Positions 54,212 to 63,248 of a stretch of 64,000 nucleotides of DNA are shown piece by piece. Source of the stretch: Propylenella binzhouense (GTDB lineage Bacteria; Pseudomonadota; Alphaproteobacteria; Rhizobiales; Afifellaceae); the NCBI RefSeq assembly GCF_009866965.1, contig NZ_SPKJ01000002.1, positions 1 to 64,000 of the forward strand, written 5' to 3'. The notes under the pieces were generated by a model that did not search any database, had not been told where the DNA came from, and worked only from the letters and a program-made list of their open reading frames with translations. Position numbers and translations under genes: made by a program. The stretch's first letter is position 1. Each line of letters starts with the position of its first letter.

Positions 54212-55723
54212 TCAAACCACCACGAACTGCCCCATCATCCCATTATCCTCGTGCTCGAGGATGTGGCAGTGGTACATGAACGGCGCCTCCGGGGCGGGTT
54301 GGGTGAACCGCACGAGCAGCTCGACCGGCTCGCGGACGAGCAGGGTGTCCTTGGCGCCCTGATCAGCGCCGCCCCCCAGCACCTCGAAATGGACGCCGTG
54401 GATGTGGAAGGGGTGGGCCATCATCTCGCCCGCGACCTCCCAGATCTCGACATCGCCCAGGCGCACACGCTGGTCGATGCGCTCCATGGCGAAGGGACGG
54501 CCGTCGATGCCGAGCCTCATCATGCCGCTCATTCCCATGCCGCGCCCCATCATGCCCGGCCCCATCATGGTGCCCATGCGGCCGCCCATCATTTCGCCCA
54601 TGCCCATTCCCCCCATGCCCATGGTGAGGACGAGCCGTCGGCGGCGCACCGCCTGGGCGGGGTCGAGTCGCTCCCGCGCGACCAGGCGCTCCGGGACGGT
54701 CACGGCGACGGCACCGCGGCCGGCCGGCGCGAACCGGAGGACCGGCGCGGCGCCTCCGCCATCGTCCCCGAAGCGGGCCATCATGCCCATTCCCATCATC
54801 GGGCCGTTGCGGTCCGGCCGAGTCAGCATCGCCACCGGCCGCCCATCGGAGAAATCGACCAGGATCTCGGCCCGCTCGCCTGGCGCCAGCAGCAGCGCGC
54901 GCTGCGCGACCGGACCTTCCAGCAGACCCGCGTCGCTGGCGACGCGGTGGAAGACGCGGCTGTCGTCGAACGACAGCTCGAAGATGCGGGCGTTGGCCGC
55001 GTTGGCGAGCCGCAGCCGTACCAGGCGCGCGGGCACGCGGGCGACCGGGTTGGGCGTGCCGTTAACCAGGATCGCGCCGCCGCGCGCGCCGTGCATCATC
55101 GCCATCGGGCCGCCGGGATAGACCAACTCGCCCTCGGTCGTGAAAGCGCGGTCCTGCAGCACCAGCGGCAGGTCGTCGACCCCGTACTCGGACGGCAGGC
55201 CGAGCGCCCGCTCCTCGTCATCGGCGATCAGCAGCAGCCCCGCCAGCCCGCTATAGACCTGCTCGGCGGTGCGGCCGTGCACGTGCGAATGGTAGAGCAG
55301 CGTCGCCGCCGGCTGGCGGACCGGCAGCACTGGCCGCCAAGTCGCGCCCGGCCGGATCGGCTGGTGCGGGCCGCCGTCGAGGTGGCCGGGGATCAGCAGC
55401 CCGTGCCAGTGGACCGTCGTGTCCTCGGCCAGCGCGTTGGTGACGGCGACCTCCACCTCGTCGCCGCGGTGGAGGCGCAGCGTCGGGCCGAGATAGCTCC
55501 CGTTGTAGCCGAGCGTCGGCGTCGGCCGGTCGGGGAAGAAGGCGGTGCGCCCGCGCTGGACCCTGAGCGCGATGGACTGGCCTTGGCTCCGGGCGTCGAT
55601 CAGCTCGGGGATGCGCAGCGGCTGCGGCTCGGCGGCCTTCGCCGCGCGCAACAGGGCGCGGCCGCCGAGGGCGGCGGCGCCGAGCCCGGCGGTGGCGGCG
55701 ATGAACGTGCGGCGGGTGAGCAT
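54212..55723 (-). CDS. Tat-exported multicopper oxidase (CueO-like)
   Basis: A 503-residue three-cupredoxin oxidase with a twin-arginine signal (LTRRTFIAATAGLGAAALG). Copper motifs are TVHWHG (105-108), YHSHVHG (145-147), HPFHIHGVHFEVL and FMYHCHILEHEDNGMM near the C-terminus, so all four conserved regions are present. A Met/Gly-rich loop (about 390-425, many MGM/MMG units) is like the copper-binding insert of CueO. It would oxidise Cu(I) in the periplasm and protect the cell. An ArsR regulator gene lies just upstream. Confidence 0.94.
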   Translation of the reverse strand: MLTRRTFIAATAGLGAAALGGRALLRAAKAAEPQPLRIPELIDARSQGQSIALRVQRGRTAFFPDRPTPTLGYNGSYLGPTLRLHRGDEVEVAVTNALAEDTTVHWHGLLIPGHLDGGPHQPIRPGATWRPVLPVRQPAATLLYHSHVHGRTAEQVYSGLAGLLLIADDEERALGLPSEYGVDDLPLVLQDRAFTTEGELVYPGGPMAMMHGARGGAILVNGTPNPVARVPARLVRLRLANAANARIFELSFDDSRVFHRVASDAGLLEGPVAQRALLLAPGERAEILVDFSDGRPVAMLTRPDRNGPMMGMGMMARFGDDGGGAAPVLRFAPAGRGAVAVTVPERLVARERLDPAQAVRRRRLVLTMGMGGMGMGEMMGGRMGTMMGPGMMGRGMGMSGMMRLGIDGRPFAMERIDQRVRLGDVEIWEVAGEMMAHPFHIHGVHFEVLGGGADQGAKDTLLVREPVELLVRFTQPAPEAPFMYHCHILEHEDNGMMGQFVVV

Positions 55724-55760
55724 GATCTGCCTTTCTGCTGGCGTTCAGGTCGGACCGGGC

Positions 55761-56105
55761 CTATGCGGGTTCGACTTCCCGCCCACGAGCGGCGGAGGGG
55801 TCGGGCTGCTCGGCGGCGCAGTAGAGCCGGTAGAGGGTGGCGATCACGGCGGCGGCGTCGGGGCTGGCGAGCGTGTAATAAATGGTCTGGCCGTCGCGCC
55901 GCGTGCTCACGAGGCCTTGCGCGCGTAGCAGCGCCAATTGCTGCGACACCGCGGTCTCGCGCGCGCCGATAAGGCGGGCCAGTTCCCCGACCGACCGCTC
56001 GCCCTCGACGAGCTGACACAGGATCATCAGCCGGTTGCGGCCGGCGAGCGCCTTGAGGAGGGCGGTGGCCCGGTCCGCCGCCTGCTGCAGATCGCTTACC
56101 TTCAT
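55761..56105 (-). CDS. ArsR-family transcriptional regulator
   Basis: A 114-residue ArsR/SmtB winged-helix repressor: LLKALAGRNRLMILCQLVEGERSVGELARLIGARETAVSQQLALLRAQGLVSTRRDGQTIYYTL. Only isolated Cys residues occur (CQL and YCAAE); the classical ELCVCDL metal motif is replaced by ERSVGELA, so it may respond to a signal other than arsenic or cadmium. It is followed on the same strand by the multicopper oxidase, 38 nt away, which it may control. Confidence 0.92.
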   Translation of the reverse strand: MKVSDLQQAADRATALLKALAGRNRLMILCQLVEGERSVGELARLIGARETAVSQQLALLRAQGLVSTRRDGQTIYYTLASPDAAAVIATLYRLYCAAEQPDPSAARGREVEPA

Positions 56106-56187
56106 ATCTGCGGAAGTAGGAAGAAAGCGGCTGTCGTCAAGACGATGGTGGCGAGAGCGCTACTGAGCCATGCCCTGCGGCCGACGA

Positions 56188-56799
56188 TCAGGTCGCGCGG
56201 GCGCACCCCTCATACATGAAGGTCAGCGGCTTCGGCCCTTTGCCCAAATAGCCGGTATTGAGCCGTTCGATCGAGAAGCCCGCCTCGCGGAGTAGGCGGT
56301 CGACCGGATTGTCGAGGTGGCAGCTGATGCGGCTCCAGAGCGGATCCAGCCGGCGCTGCCAGGCGGCGACCTGCCGTTCCGGCGCAAGACCGTGCTCGAC
56401 GAACAGGAGCTCGCCTCCCGGCCTCAGCACCCGCCGCATCTCGCGCAGCCCCGCTCGCGCATCGGCGATCGAGCACAGCGTCCAGGTCATCAGCACCGTA
56501 TCGACGCTTGCGTCTCGGAGCGGCATCGCCTCGGCGGAGGCGCGGACCAAGTGGACCGGCAGCGCGGCGCCGCACGCCCGTGCCGCGGCCCTTGCCAACA
56601 GCTCGAAGGAAGGATCAAGGCCGATCACCCGCTCGACGGCGGGGCCGTAGAGCGGCAGGTTGAGCCCCGAGCCGACGCCGACCTCGAGCACGAACCCGCG
56701 GGCGCGCGGCGCCAGCCGCCGGCGGTAGGCGGCGAGATCCTCGTCCCGCATCGTCCAGTCGATCAGAAGCGGCAGAACCCAGCGCGCATAAACGCCCAA
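56188..56799 (-). CDS. Class I SAM-dependent methyltransferase (UbiE-like)
   Basis: A 203-residue methyltransferase with GFVLEVGVGSGLNLPLYG (SAM site, about 35-52), VIGLDPS, ASVDTVLMTWTLCSIAD and LREMRRVLRPGGELLFVEHGLAPE. The C-terminal DPLWSRISCHLDNPVDRLLREAGF is typical of a group annotated as phospholipid or menaquinone methyltransferases; substrate unknown. The start is a TTG with AGGAGA upstream. It ends 82 nt before the ArsR gene on the same strand. Confidence 0.88.
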   Translation of the reverse strand: MGVYARWVLPLLIDWTMRDEDLAAYRRRLAPRARGFVLEVGVGSGLNLPLYGPAVERVIGLDPSFELLARAAARACGAALPVHLVRASAEAMPLRDASVDTVLMTWTLCSIADARAGLREMRRVLRPGGELLFVEHGLAPERQVAAWQRRLDPLWSRISCHLDNPVDRLLREAGFSIERLNTGYLGKGPKPLTFMYEGCARAT

Positions 56800-56816
56800 C
56801 CCTCTCTCCTAGACGC

Positions 56817-57386
56817 TCATCGCCGACGCTGCGCCCCGGCGCTTGCGGCAGCGCGTCCAGCCAGCGCGAACGCGACGGCGGGCACAACGATCCACTGCAA
56901 CAGCGGCGACAGCCCGACCTCCACGCCGAACAGCGACAGGATGGGCATCAATTCCGAATAGTCCCAGGCCGCGCGCACGACGACGTTCAGCCATTCGCTG
57001 AAGGCCGTGTACCCCACCCCAAGCGCGATGGCGAGCGCCGCCACCGGGCGGAAGCGCTCGCGCGGCCAAGTCTCGTTCCCGAGCAGCAGCAGCGCAAGCA
57101 TCAACGAGGTCAGGGCGATGAGGACATCGCCGCCGGTGCAGTGAAGGGCAGCGAAGGCAACCTCACCCCAGGTGCCTTCACGCCAGATCGTGTAGAGAGG
57201 CATGTGGAGGAATTCCCAGGCGAGATGGCCGACCGCGGTCGCGATCAGATAGCGACGGAGCGCGGCGTGCCAGCCGCCGGACACGGCCCCGCGGCGCGTC
57301 GCACGAGGGTGCCTCCGATCACCGGCCGAGCCGCCCGCGACCTGCCCGTCGGACTCAAAGAACGCCAAATTTGGATCATACGACAT
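56817..57386 (-). CDS. Multi-pass membrane protein of unknown function
   Basis: A 189-residue protein with a polar N-terminus (about 1-45) and four or five hydrophobic segments, beginning YLIATAVGHLAWEFLHMPLYTIW and including GGDVLIALTSLMLALLLLG and ALAIALGVGYTAFSEWLNV. The conserved-looking WEFLHMPLYTIWREG and CTGGDVLIA are familiar from hypothetical alphaproteobacterial proteins, but I cannot give a function. It overlaps the SPW gene upstream by 11 nt, so it is co-translated with it. Confidence 0.8.
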   Translation of the reverse strand: MSYDPNLAFFESDGQVAGGSAGDRRHPRATRRGAVSGGWHAALRRYLIATAVGHLAWEFLHMPLYTIWREGTWGEVAFAALHCTGGDVLIALTSLMLALLLLGNETWPRERFRPVAALAIALGVGYTAFSEWLNVVVRAAWDYSELMPILSLFGVEVGLSPLLQWIVVPAVAFALAGRAAASAGAQRRR

Positions 57387-57801
57387 AGCGATCCCAGGAA
57401 CCGTAGTGCTCGTCACTGCGCCGGCCGCGCGGCAGGCTCAGGCCGACCACCAGCAGGCCGATGACCACGTCGTTCCAGCTTGCCGCGATAGTCGCGCCCG
57501 AGAGCAGCCACGGCGACGCGATCAGCCACAGCCCGAACAGGATGTTGAGGAAACGCAAGGGGCGCCCGACCTCGGCCATGGCGCACACGGCGACGGTGAT
57601 GATCATGGCGCCGACCAAATGGTCGCTGTCGGCCATCGCCCCTTCGGTGCCAAGCACGCCGCGCGCAAGCATCAGCCAAGCGCCGAGGGCGCAGCTGGCG
57701 ACCAGCGTCCACGGCAGCGTGACGCCCCAGACCGCCGCCTCCGCCTGCCGGGCGAGCGGCGCGCCGAAGCCCGGATCATTCGTCCGGCTGGCCGCCGACA
57801 T
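57376..57801 (-). CDS. SPW-repeat membrane protein
   Basis: A 141-residue membrane protein with about four hydrophobic segments and the SPW signature (GLWLIASPWLLSG, then ASWNDVVIGLLVVGLSL). SPW repeats are two-helix membrane units of unknown function. The same repeat occurs inside the fusion protein encoded just upstream, and the two genes overlap by 26 nt, which suggests that they work together. Confidence 0.88.
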   Translation of the reverse strand: MSAASRTNDPGFGAPLARQAEAAVWGVTLPWTLVASCALGAWLMLARGVLGTEGAMADSDHLVGAMIITVAVCAMAEVGRPLRFLNILFGLWLIASPWLLSGATIAASWNDVVIGLLVVGLSLPRGRRSDEHYGSWDRYVV

Positions 57802-59909
57802 CCGGGCCGCCGTGGAAGAAGGTGCGCCAGAACGGCCGCCCGGCGCGTACGGAGCGAAGCATGTATTGGCCCATCGCGACCACCTCGTCGAGCGTGAGCG
57901 GAATCATCACCAGCATTGCCGCCGCGGCGATCAGGCAGAGCGTGCAATAGGTGCCGATGACGATCGGCTGAATGATGATGAAGAAGATCGAGACGCCGCC
58001 GAGAGGCACCACCAGGATGAAGAAGAAGGTCACCATCCAGGGCATGGTGCGCCAGCGCTTGGCCGAGCCCATCGCGCCCATCAGCGCCTCGATCATGTAG
58101 CTGGTGGCACCGAGGCCGGCATCGGCGATCGGCCAGGCGCGCGACACGTCGGAGGTGATGATGTACTCGGTTCCGTTCCTGCCGCTCCCGCCGGAGAAGA
58201 ACGGCTCCCACACCGCGTCGATATGGCCGAGCTGGTAGGCGGCCATGTAGCGGGCGATCAGGAACCCGAAGAAGCCGAGCGCGATGATCGGCAGGCGCTG
58301 GAGCCAGCTCGACGGGGAATAGGTCCAGCCCGGCGGAATCTCGCTTTCGTCCATCATGCCTTCGTGGCTCATCCCCGGCATCATCGGCACGAGCACCGAG
58401 AAGATGACGGCGAGTGCGCCGACAATGGTGTCGTTGGCGTAGGCCGCAGCGCTCGGCGTCCACAGGAACAAGGGCGCGAACAGCAGCCACAGGCCGACCG
58501 CCGTGGTGCCCCATTGCGCCCAGGCGAAGCGCGGCGACAGGGCGAGCGCGCCGAACAGCATCAGCAGCAGCCCGCTCGCGATGTCGCTCCAGCCGGTGAG
58601 CGCATTGCGCAAGGCCGGATCCCACAGCCCGCGCTCCTGCGTCACGTCGCGTACCGTGCCTGCCGCCGCGGGATCGAACAAGGCGAACTGAAACGGGCTG
58701 GTGAGGAGCCAGGCGCCGAGCGCGACCACCAGGAAGTGCACCCAGAGCATGCGCTGGCGCATCGCCGCCATTTCGGCGTGATGCTCCTGCATCGCGTCGC
58801 CGTGCATCGGCGCGTCGTGTTCCGCGGCGCGGCGCGGCGCCGCGCTGCCCCCCGCCACCTTGGCGGCATTGAGCTTGTTCGCCGCATACCAGCCGGCCGG
58901 ATCGGCCTTCAGCGCCTCAACCATCCTGGGGAGCGTCTCGCGCAGGCTGTGCTTCGGTTCCCAGCCGATCAGCGTCCGCGCGCGGCCGGTGTCGAGCGCG
59001 TAATGGTCGTCGGCGATGTCGACCATCCAGGGCTTGATAAAGGGATCCCTCGTCCAGGACCGTGTTCTCAACCCAGGCGCCGGCCTTGGCGAGCGCCTTC
59101 GGTACCTCCCAGGTTTCCCATGCCTCGCCGTGGAGCAGCCGTCCGATCTCGCGCTGCAGTTCACCGTAACCCATGACGTCCGGCTCCCCCAGCAGGAGCG
59201 GAAACTCCGGCGGGAGCGTTGCGCGGCGTTCGATCAGCCGGACGATGGCGTCGATAAGATCGTCCAGGTGCAGGAAGGATTGCCCGGTGCGCAGGTCGCC
59301 GGGATAGACGCGAGCCTTGGGACTGCGCTCATAAATCCGGGCGATCTGGCGGGCGAGGAAGGCGTTGCGGCAACCATCGTTATACACGCCGGCGGGGCGG
59401 AGGTAGACCACCGGGATCTCGCCCCGCCGCTTGTGGATCAGCCGCTCGGTTTCGATCTTCGAGGCCCGATAAGGCAGCTTGGGATCGAGCGGCCGGTCCT
59501 CGTCAATGTGCTCGCCAGGCGTGCCGGCTGCGTGTACCAGCATCGTGCTGGCAAACACGAACTGCTCGACCTCGAAGGATTGCAGCGCGTGCAGCAACCG
59601 TTCGGTGCCGTGTAGCGTGATCGCCTGGTATTTGGGGCTGGGCTCGCCCGAGAGATCGAAGTAGGCGGCGAGATGCACCACCGAGGTGATCCGGTTCCCG
59701 TGCCGCTCGCGCACGCAAGCCAGCGCCTCGCGGACGCTCTCGTCCGAGGTGAGATCGATCCGCTCGAAGCTCGCGGACGGTGGCAGTTCGCCCGGCGGAT
59801 GCAGGTCCAGACCGACGACCGCGAAGCGCTCAGCCAGCCGGCCGACGATCGCCCGGCCGATAAAGCCGCTGCTGCCGGTCACGAGAACGGTTTCTCTTTC
59901 CGTGGCCAT
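57776..59909 (-). pseudogene. Epimerase/dehydratase - SPW - vitamin K epoxide reductase fusion, frameshifted
   Basis: Two overlapping frames join into one protein of about 710 residues if one base is removed from the CCC at 59047-59049. Part one (from MATERETVLVTGSSGFIGRA) is an extended SDR/NAD-dependent epimerase with a TGxxGxxG site and YRASKIETE active site. It continues in the second frame as DPFIKPWMVDIADDHYALDT...LIGWEPKHSLRETLP. Part two is membrane-bound: SPW-like segments (GAWLLTSPF, GLWLLFAPLFLW), then a VKOR-type domain with GTYCTLCLIAAAAML (CxxC). An indel of exactly one base in otherwise clean code means recent inactivation or a sequencing error. Confidence 0.8.
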
Positions 59910-59939
59910 TGTCCTCCCCTTTTCCGCACCAGCGCCCGC

Positions 59940-60080
59940 TCATCTGCGGCCGGAGATCAGGTACTTCACGAGCGCGGCGACCCCCAGGATCAGCAGGACG
60001 AGGAGCAGCAGTCCGATCAGGCCCATGCCACCCATCCCCCAACCCATGCCCTCCATCATGCCCTCCATCATGCGATCCAT
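59940..60080 (-). CDS. Very small Met-rich membrane protein
   Basis: A 46-residue protein: a Met/Gly-rich start (MDRMMEGMMEGMGWGMGGMG) then one membrane helix (LIGLLLLVLLILGVAALVKYL) and ISGRR. A second gene with nearly the same ending (GIAALLKYLSGGRR) runs off the window at 63930. Neither has a named family I recognise. The Met-rich head may bind copper(I). The F510_1955-type gene ends 33 nt upstream. Confidence 0.65.
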   Translation of the reverse strand: MDRMMEGMMEGMGWGMGGMGLIGLLLLVLLILGVAALVKYLISGRR

Positions 60081-60112
60081 CACGAGCCCCGGCGGTCGCG
60101 TTGCCCCGACCC

Positions 60113-61021
60113 CTAGCTGAGCCGCGTCCAGGTCCGGCCGCCGTCGGCGCTGGCGAGGATTTCGCTGTGCTGCGTCACGACGAACAGCCGATCGCGATCC
60201 GCTGGATCGGCGGCAAGATGCAGCAGGAAGCGATCGCCGAAGCCGTCGCTCACTGTCTCCCAGCTTCCAATTGGGCCCGACCGCTTCACCAGGCCGGCGC
60301 CGACGACGAAGGCATAGACCGTCCCGTCCGGCGTGCCCTGGACCAGGCTCGCCGGACGAGTCCACACCGTAGCCGCCCGCCAGGTTCTGGCCCCATCGCG
60401 GCTCACCATCAGGCCATTGCGGCTCGCAGCATAGACGGTGTCCGGCTCCTGCGGATCGGCCGCGAGGTCGAATATGTCGGCCGGCGGCGTCCCGGTAATC
60501 GTCCAACTCGTGCCGCCGTCGCGGCTCACCTGGATGCCGCGGTAGAGCCAGTAGATCACGTGCGGGTCCGCCGGGCTCACATCCATGGCGTGAAAGTCGA
60601 CCGAGCCGTTCGCGCCCCTGGCGACCTGCGTCCAGCTTCGGCCGCCGTCGCGCGAGACGAGCACGCCGAGATTGCCGCCGCCCTCCGGATGGCCGCTGGC
60701 GTAGAAGGTCGCGGGCTCGATCGGGTGCGGCGTGAAGCCCATGTAGTCGCTGCGGTCGGCCGAGATGCGCTCGGCCATGCCGTCCGGCGCCGTGCGCCAC
60801 ACGCCATGGTGCGTGGCGAGGTAGAGCCAGGACGGCTCCTGCCGATCCACCGCGATGCCGTGGATATGCGACACCCTGGAGAGCGGCACGGTTTCCGAGG
60901 CATCGGCCTGCCACATCAGGACAACGCCGAGCACCGCCGTCACGGCGCCGGCAGCCAAGATCAACCTGATCGGCCGCTTCATCGCGCGTCCGTCGGTGGT
61001 CCTCTTCAAAGCTTTGGTCAT
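60113..61021 (-). CDS. F510_1955-type sialidase-like beta-propeller protein
   Basis: A 302-residue protein with an N-terminal membrane anchor or signal (IRLILAAGAVTAVLGVVLMW) and repeated BNR/Asp-box motifs: SRDGGRSWTQV, SRDGGTSWTIT, SRDGARTWRAA and SADGGRTWTRL. This is the pattern of the F510_1955 family of sialidase-fold proteins found in heavy-metal resistance clusters; no substrate is known. HIHGIAVD and FHAMDVSP are probably blade strands. An internal ATG (MKRPIRL, 60982) is an equally good start. Confidence 0.85.
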   Translation of the reverse strand: MTKALKRTTDGRAMKRPIRLILAAGAVTAVLGVVLMWQADASETVPLSRVSHIHGIAVDRQEPSWLYLATHHGVWRTAPDGMAERISADRSDYMGFTPHPIEPATFYASGHPEGGGNLGVLVSRDGGRSWTQVARGANGSVDFHAMDVSPADPHVIYWLYRGIQVSRDGGTSWTITGTPPADIFDLAADPQEPDTVYAASRNGLMVSRDGARTWRAATVWTRPASLVQGTPDGTVYAFVVGAGLVKRSGPIGSWETVSDGFGDRFLLHLAADPADRDRLFVVTQHSEILASADGGRTWTRLS

Positions 61022-61056
61022 GAGTTCCTCGATCGCTTGAAGGAATGACTACGCTG

Positions 61057-61443
61057 CTAGGGCCGGGATGGCGCCTCGTCCCCAACCGGGGCGCCGCAAC
61101 AAGCTCGGCTGGAGTTTGTCACCGCAGCCGCCGGCGATGCGGAAAGGATCTGTCTAGGCGACAGGGTGGCGCCGTTCGCGGCCTGCTCGTGCTTGGAACA
61201 TGAGCGCGTCATGCAGAGGCCGAGGCCGCACATGATCAGGCAAGGCGCGAGCGACAGCAGCAGCGGCGCGACGCCAACCGCGACGAGCCAGCCCCAGTTG
61301 AACGCCGCTCCGCCTGCGATCAGCGCGGCCGCGACGCCGATCAGCACGCGGCGATCGCGTAGCGCCCGTTGCGCGGCCCGCCCCAAGCTTGGGCCGATAA
61401 CCGGTGCGGTTGTTGACGTGTCCACGAAGTCCTCTCCTTTCAT
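61057..61443 (-). CDS. Small membrane protein with Cys clusters
   Basis: A 128-residue protein with two hydrophobic segments (LIGVAAALIAGGAAFNWGWLVAVGVAPLLLSLAPCLIMCGLGLCM), Cys residues within and just after the second (CLIMCGLGLCMTRSCS) and a CC pair near the C-terminus. I do not know the family; similar small Cys-rich membrane proteins occur beside copper and mercury genes. It starts 21 nt after the cytochrome gene and precedes the F510_1955-type gene on the same strand. Confidence 0.7.
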   Translation of the reverse strand: MKGEDFVDTSTTAPVIGPSLGRAAQRALRDRRVLIGVAAALIAGGAAFNWGWLVAVGVAPLLLSLAPCLIMCGLGLCMTRSCSKHEQAANGATLSPRQILSASPAAAVTNSSRACCGAPVGDEAPSRP

Positions 61444-61464
61444 GAGGGGCGGTTTTCCCCCCGG

Positions 61465-61920
61465 CTAGGGTTGGGTCCGGCTGCGGGCGTCCTGGCGGGC
61501 GCGGATGTCGGGCGGCCAGGTGCTCTTGATGAAGGCGAGGACAGCCGCGATCTGCTCGTCCGTGAGCGTGCCCTCGAAGGCGGGCATATCGCTCTGATAG
61601 CCGGGCACGACGCCGGACAAGCCCTTCTTCGTGAGCTCAAAGAGCTGCTGGTCGGCATGGTGCCAGGTGTGCCCCGAAGCGTCGTGCGGCGGCGCCGGCA
61701 GGCGGCCGTCGGGCCGGCGTTCACGCCAGTCCGGCTGGCCTTCGAGATTGGCGCCGTGACAGCTTGCGCAGTGCGCGGCGTAGATCTCGCGGCCGAGCGC
61801 ACCCTGGGCCGGGTCGTCCGGGTCGATCGCCCCTCGTGACGAGAACCCGAACCAGCCCAGCGCCGCAGCGCCCGCCGCCAGGGCGACGAGGGTAGTGAGG
61901 ATCGCGACATGGCGGCGCAT
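61465..61920 (-). CDS. Membrane-anchored c-type cytochrome
   Basis: A 151-residue cytochrome c with an N-terminal membrane anchor or signal (VAILTTLVALAAGAAALGWFGF). The heme motif is CASCH (51-55), and a Met in SDMPAFEGTLTDEQIAAVLAFIKSTWP is the likely sixth ligand. It is a single-heme class I protein, probably passing electrons in the periplasm, perhaps to copper oxidases. A GTG one codon upstream (61923) is an alternative start. Confidence 0.9.
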   Translation of the reverse strand: MRRHVAILTTLVALAAGAAALGWFGFSSRGAIDPDDPAQGALGREIYAAHCASCHGANLEGQPDWRERRPDGRLPAPPHDASGHTWHHADQQLFELTKKGLSGVVPGYQSDMPAFEGTLTDEQIAAVLAFIKSTWPPDIRARQDARSRTQP

Positions 61921-62133
61921 CACCGCCGGCCCCCGGCGCTCTTGCTTCCGGCCGGCGGTCGGTATGCTGCAAGGTCGAGGATTCGGCGGCTGACAGCCGG
62001 ACCGCGTGACGGAGTCATTTTCTGGAGTTTCGTCGAGTGGGTTACGCTGCGCGGAACCGGAGCAGCCGCGAAGTGGCTCGGATCCGCAGCGGGAGCGAGC
62101 CCGCCTGAACGCGAGCTCGCCCGGCGACGGCTC

Positions 62134-62152
62134 ACCGCCCGCGTAGCGGGCG
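62134..62152. terminator. GC-rich hairpin after the secreted Cys peptide gene
   Basis: CCGCCCGC and GCGGGCGG form a perfect 8-bp stem around a GTA loop, 7 nt beyond the minus-strand stop at 62160. There is no T run, so intrinsic termination is uncertain; it may protect the 3' end of the mRNA. Confidence 0.4.
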
Positions 62153-62159
62153 GACGCCG

Positions 62160-62513
62160 TCAGCTCAGATCGGGTCTGGGAGGATAAGGGTCAGGCGGAC
62201 CGGTACGGCCCAGGCTGAAGCTTGCGACCAGCGGGACCGGCTGCTCGGCCGGAGATGAATGGACAGCGGCCACGACGGGCGGCAGCGCGGTCGTGGCGCC
62301 GCATAGGGCGAAGCAGGCTTCCATCACCATGCCGCCTTGCTCATCCCCGCCCGGACAGCCGCCACAGTTTTCCGGCGCCGGCATGTCCAGGGAAGCGGCC
62401 GCCGCCATGCTCGCGCCCATGCTGACCGCCTGGACGCCATGCGCCACCAATCCCAGCGTCACCGCGAGAATGGTGAGCAATGCAAAGAGACGGCGGGACA
62501 GGACTAGGCACAT
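62160..62513 (-). CDS. Small secreted Cys-containing protein
   Basis: A 117-residue protein with a signal peptide (SRRLFALLTILAVTLGLVAHGVQA), Met-rich after cleavage, then NCGGCPGGDEQGG and ACFALCGATTALPP (two Cys pairs). This plan resembles the secreted protein at 34231 (CVSAC) and DUF2946-like copper-locus peptides; no firm family. The upstream in-frame extension is noncoding. Confidence 0.6.
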   Translation of the reverse strand: MCLVLSRRLFALLTILAVTLGLVAHGVQAVSMGASMAAAASLDMPAPENCGGCPGGDEQGGMVMEACFALCGATTALPPVVAAVHSSPAEQPVPLVASFSLGRTGPPDPYPPRPDLS

Positions 62514-62731
62514 AAAATAAAAATAACAGGTTGTCGCCGCGCCGGCAACGACCGCTCCGGCTGATCCGCGCCGCCGCCTGACGGCCCCGTTCCACCCGAC
62601 GGCCAAGAACCCAGGGAACACCATCCAGGCCGCCAGCCGCCCCGCGCGGAAACCGCGGCCCGTGCCCGCACATCGGGATCGCAAAATCGGCAACCACAAT
62701 CACGGACCACGCCGCTCACGAAAGAGACCCG

Positions 62732-63087
62732 GTGAGAAATCCGGGCTAGGCGCGGCCGCGAGACGCGCTCCATCACAAGGAGGAGAGGCGTGAGGTAACA
62801 GGCGAGCAATCGCAGCGCCCGGGCCGGGACCGGTAGGGTGTGCATCCGGCGCGGCAGTCCGGCCTGCTCTCCAAAGAAGACTAGATGGCCCGCAATCATG
62901 ATGATGGGCATTCCAAAGATCATCGAGGCGCTGGGGATCGGGAGAGGCACCGCCTCGGGTACGGACAGGATGAAGAGAGCGGTCCCATGGACGCGCGTCC
63001 CCACGGCCGCCAGAACGGATTGCAGGGGCACATGCTCTCGTTCGGTTTCGCCGAGCTGCTGTAGAATCCCGGAGAGAAGCTGTTCTT
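62732..63087 (-). pseudogene. ExoD-like membrane protein remnant
   Basis: The minus-strand frame directly after a TAA at 63088-63090 reads QLLSGILQQLGETEREHVPL and continues with TALFILSVPEAVPLPIPSAS, IIMIAGHLVFFGEQAGLPRR and MERVSRPRLARI. This follows the N-terminal half of ExoD (exopolysaccharide synthesis) proteins. There is no good start codon (a GTG at 63031 is inside the homology), and the C-terminal half turns into unrelated sequence, so it looks truncated. The rest of the 735-bp stretch between the genes at 62160 and 63249 shows nothing else. Confidence 0.45.
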
Positions 63088-63248
63088 AATGGCACCTCTC
63101 GGCGCGCAGGTGGCGACACCGCCAGTGTGCGCAAGGCGGCGGCAGGCGCGCAGGGCTCCTCAGCGGTGCTGTGCAAGAAGACCCGTTCCGTCCGCACCGC
63201 CACCCCGTCCCGCGGCGCAGCAAATTACTGCGCCGGCGTGAGCGAGGC

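Noticed and set aside
57461-59176. 571-codon plus-strand frame opposite the SPW/VKOR region
   Set aside because: His/Arg-rich antisense shadow without any family feature.
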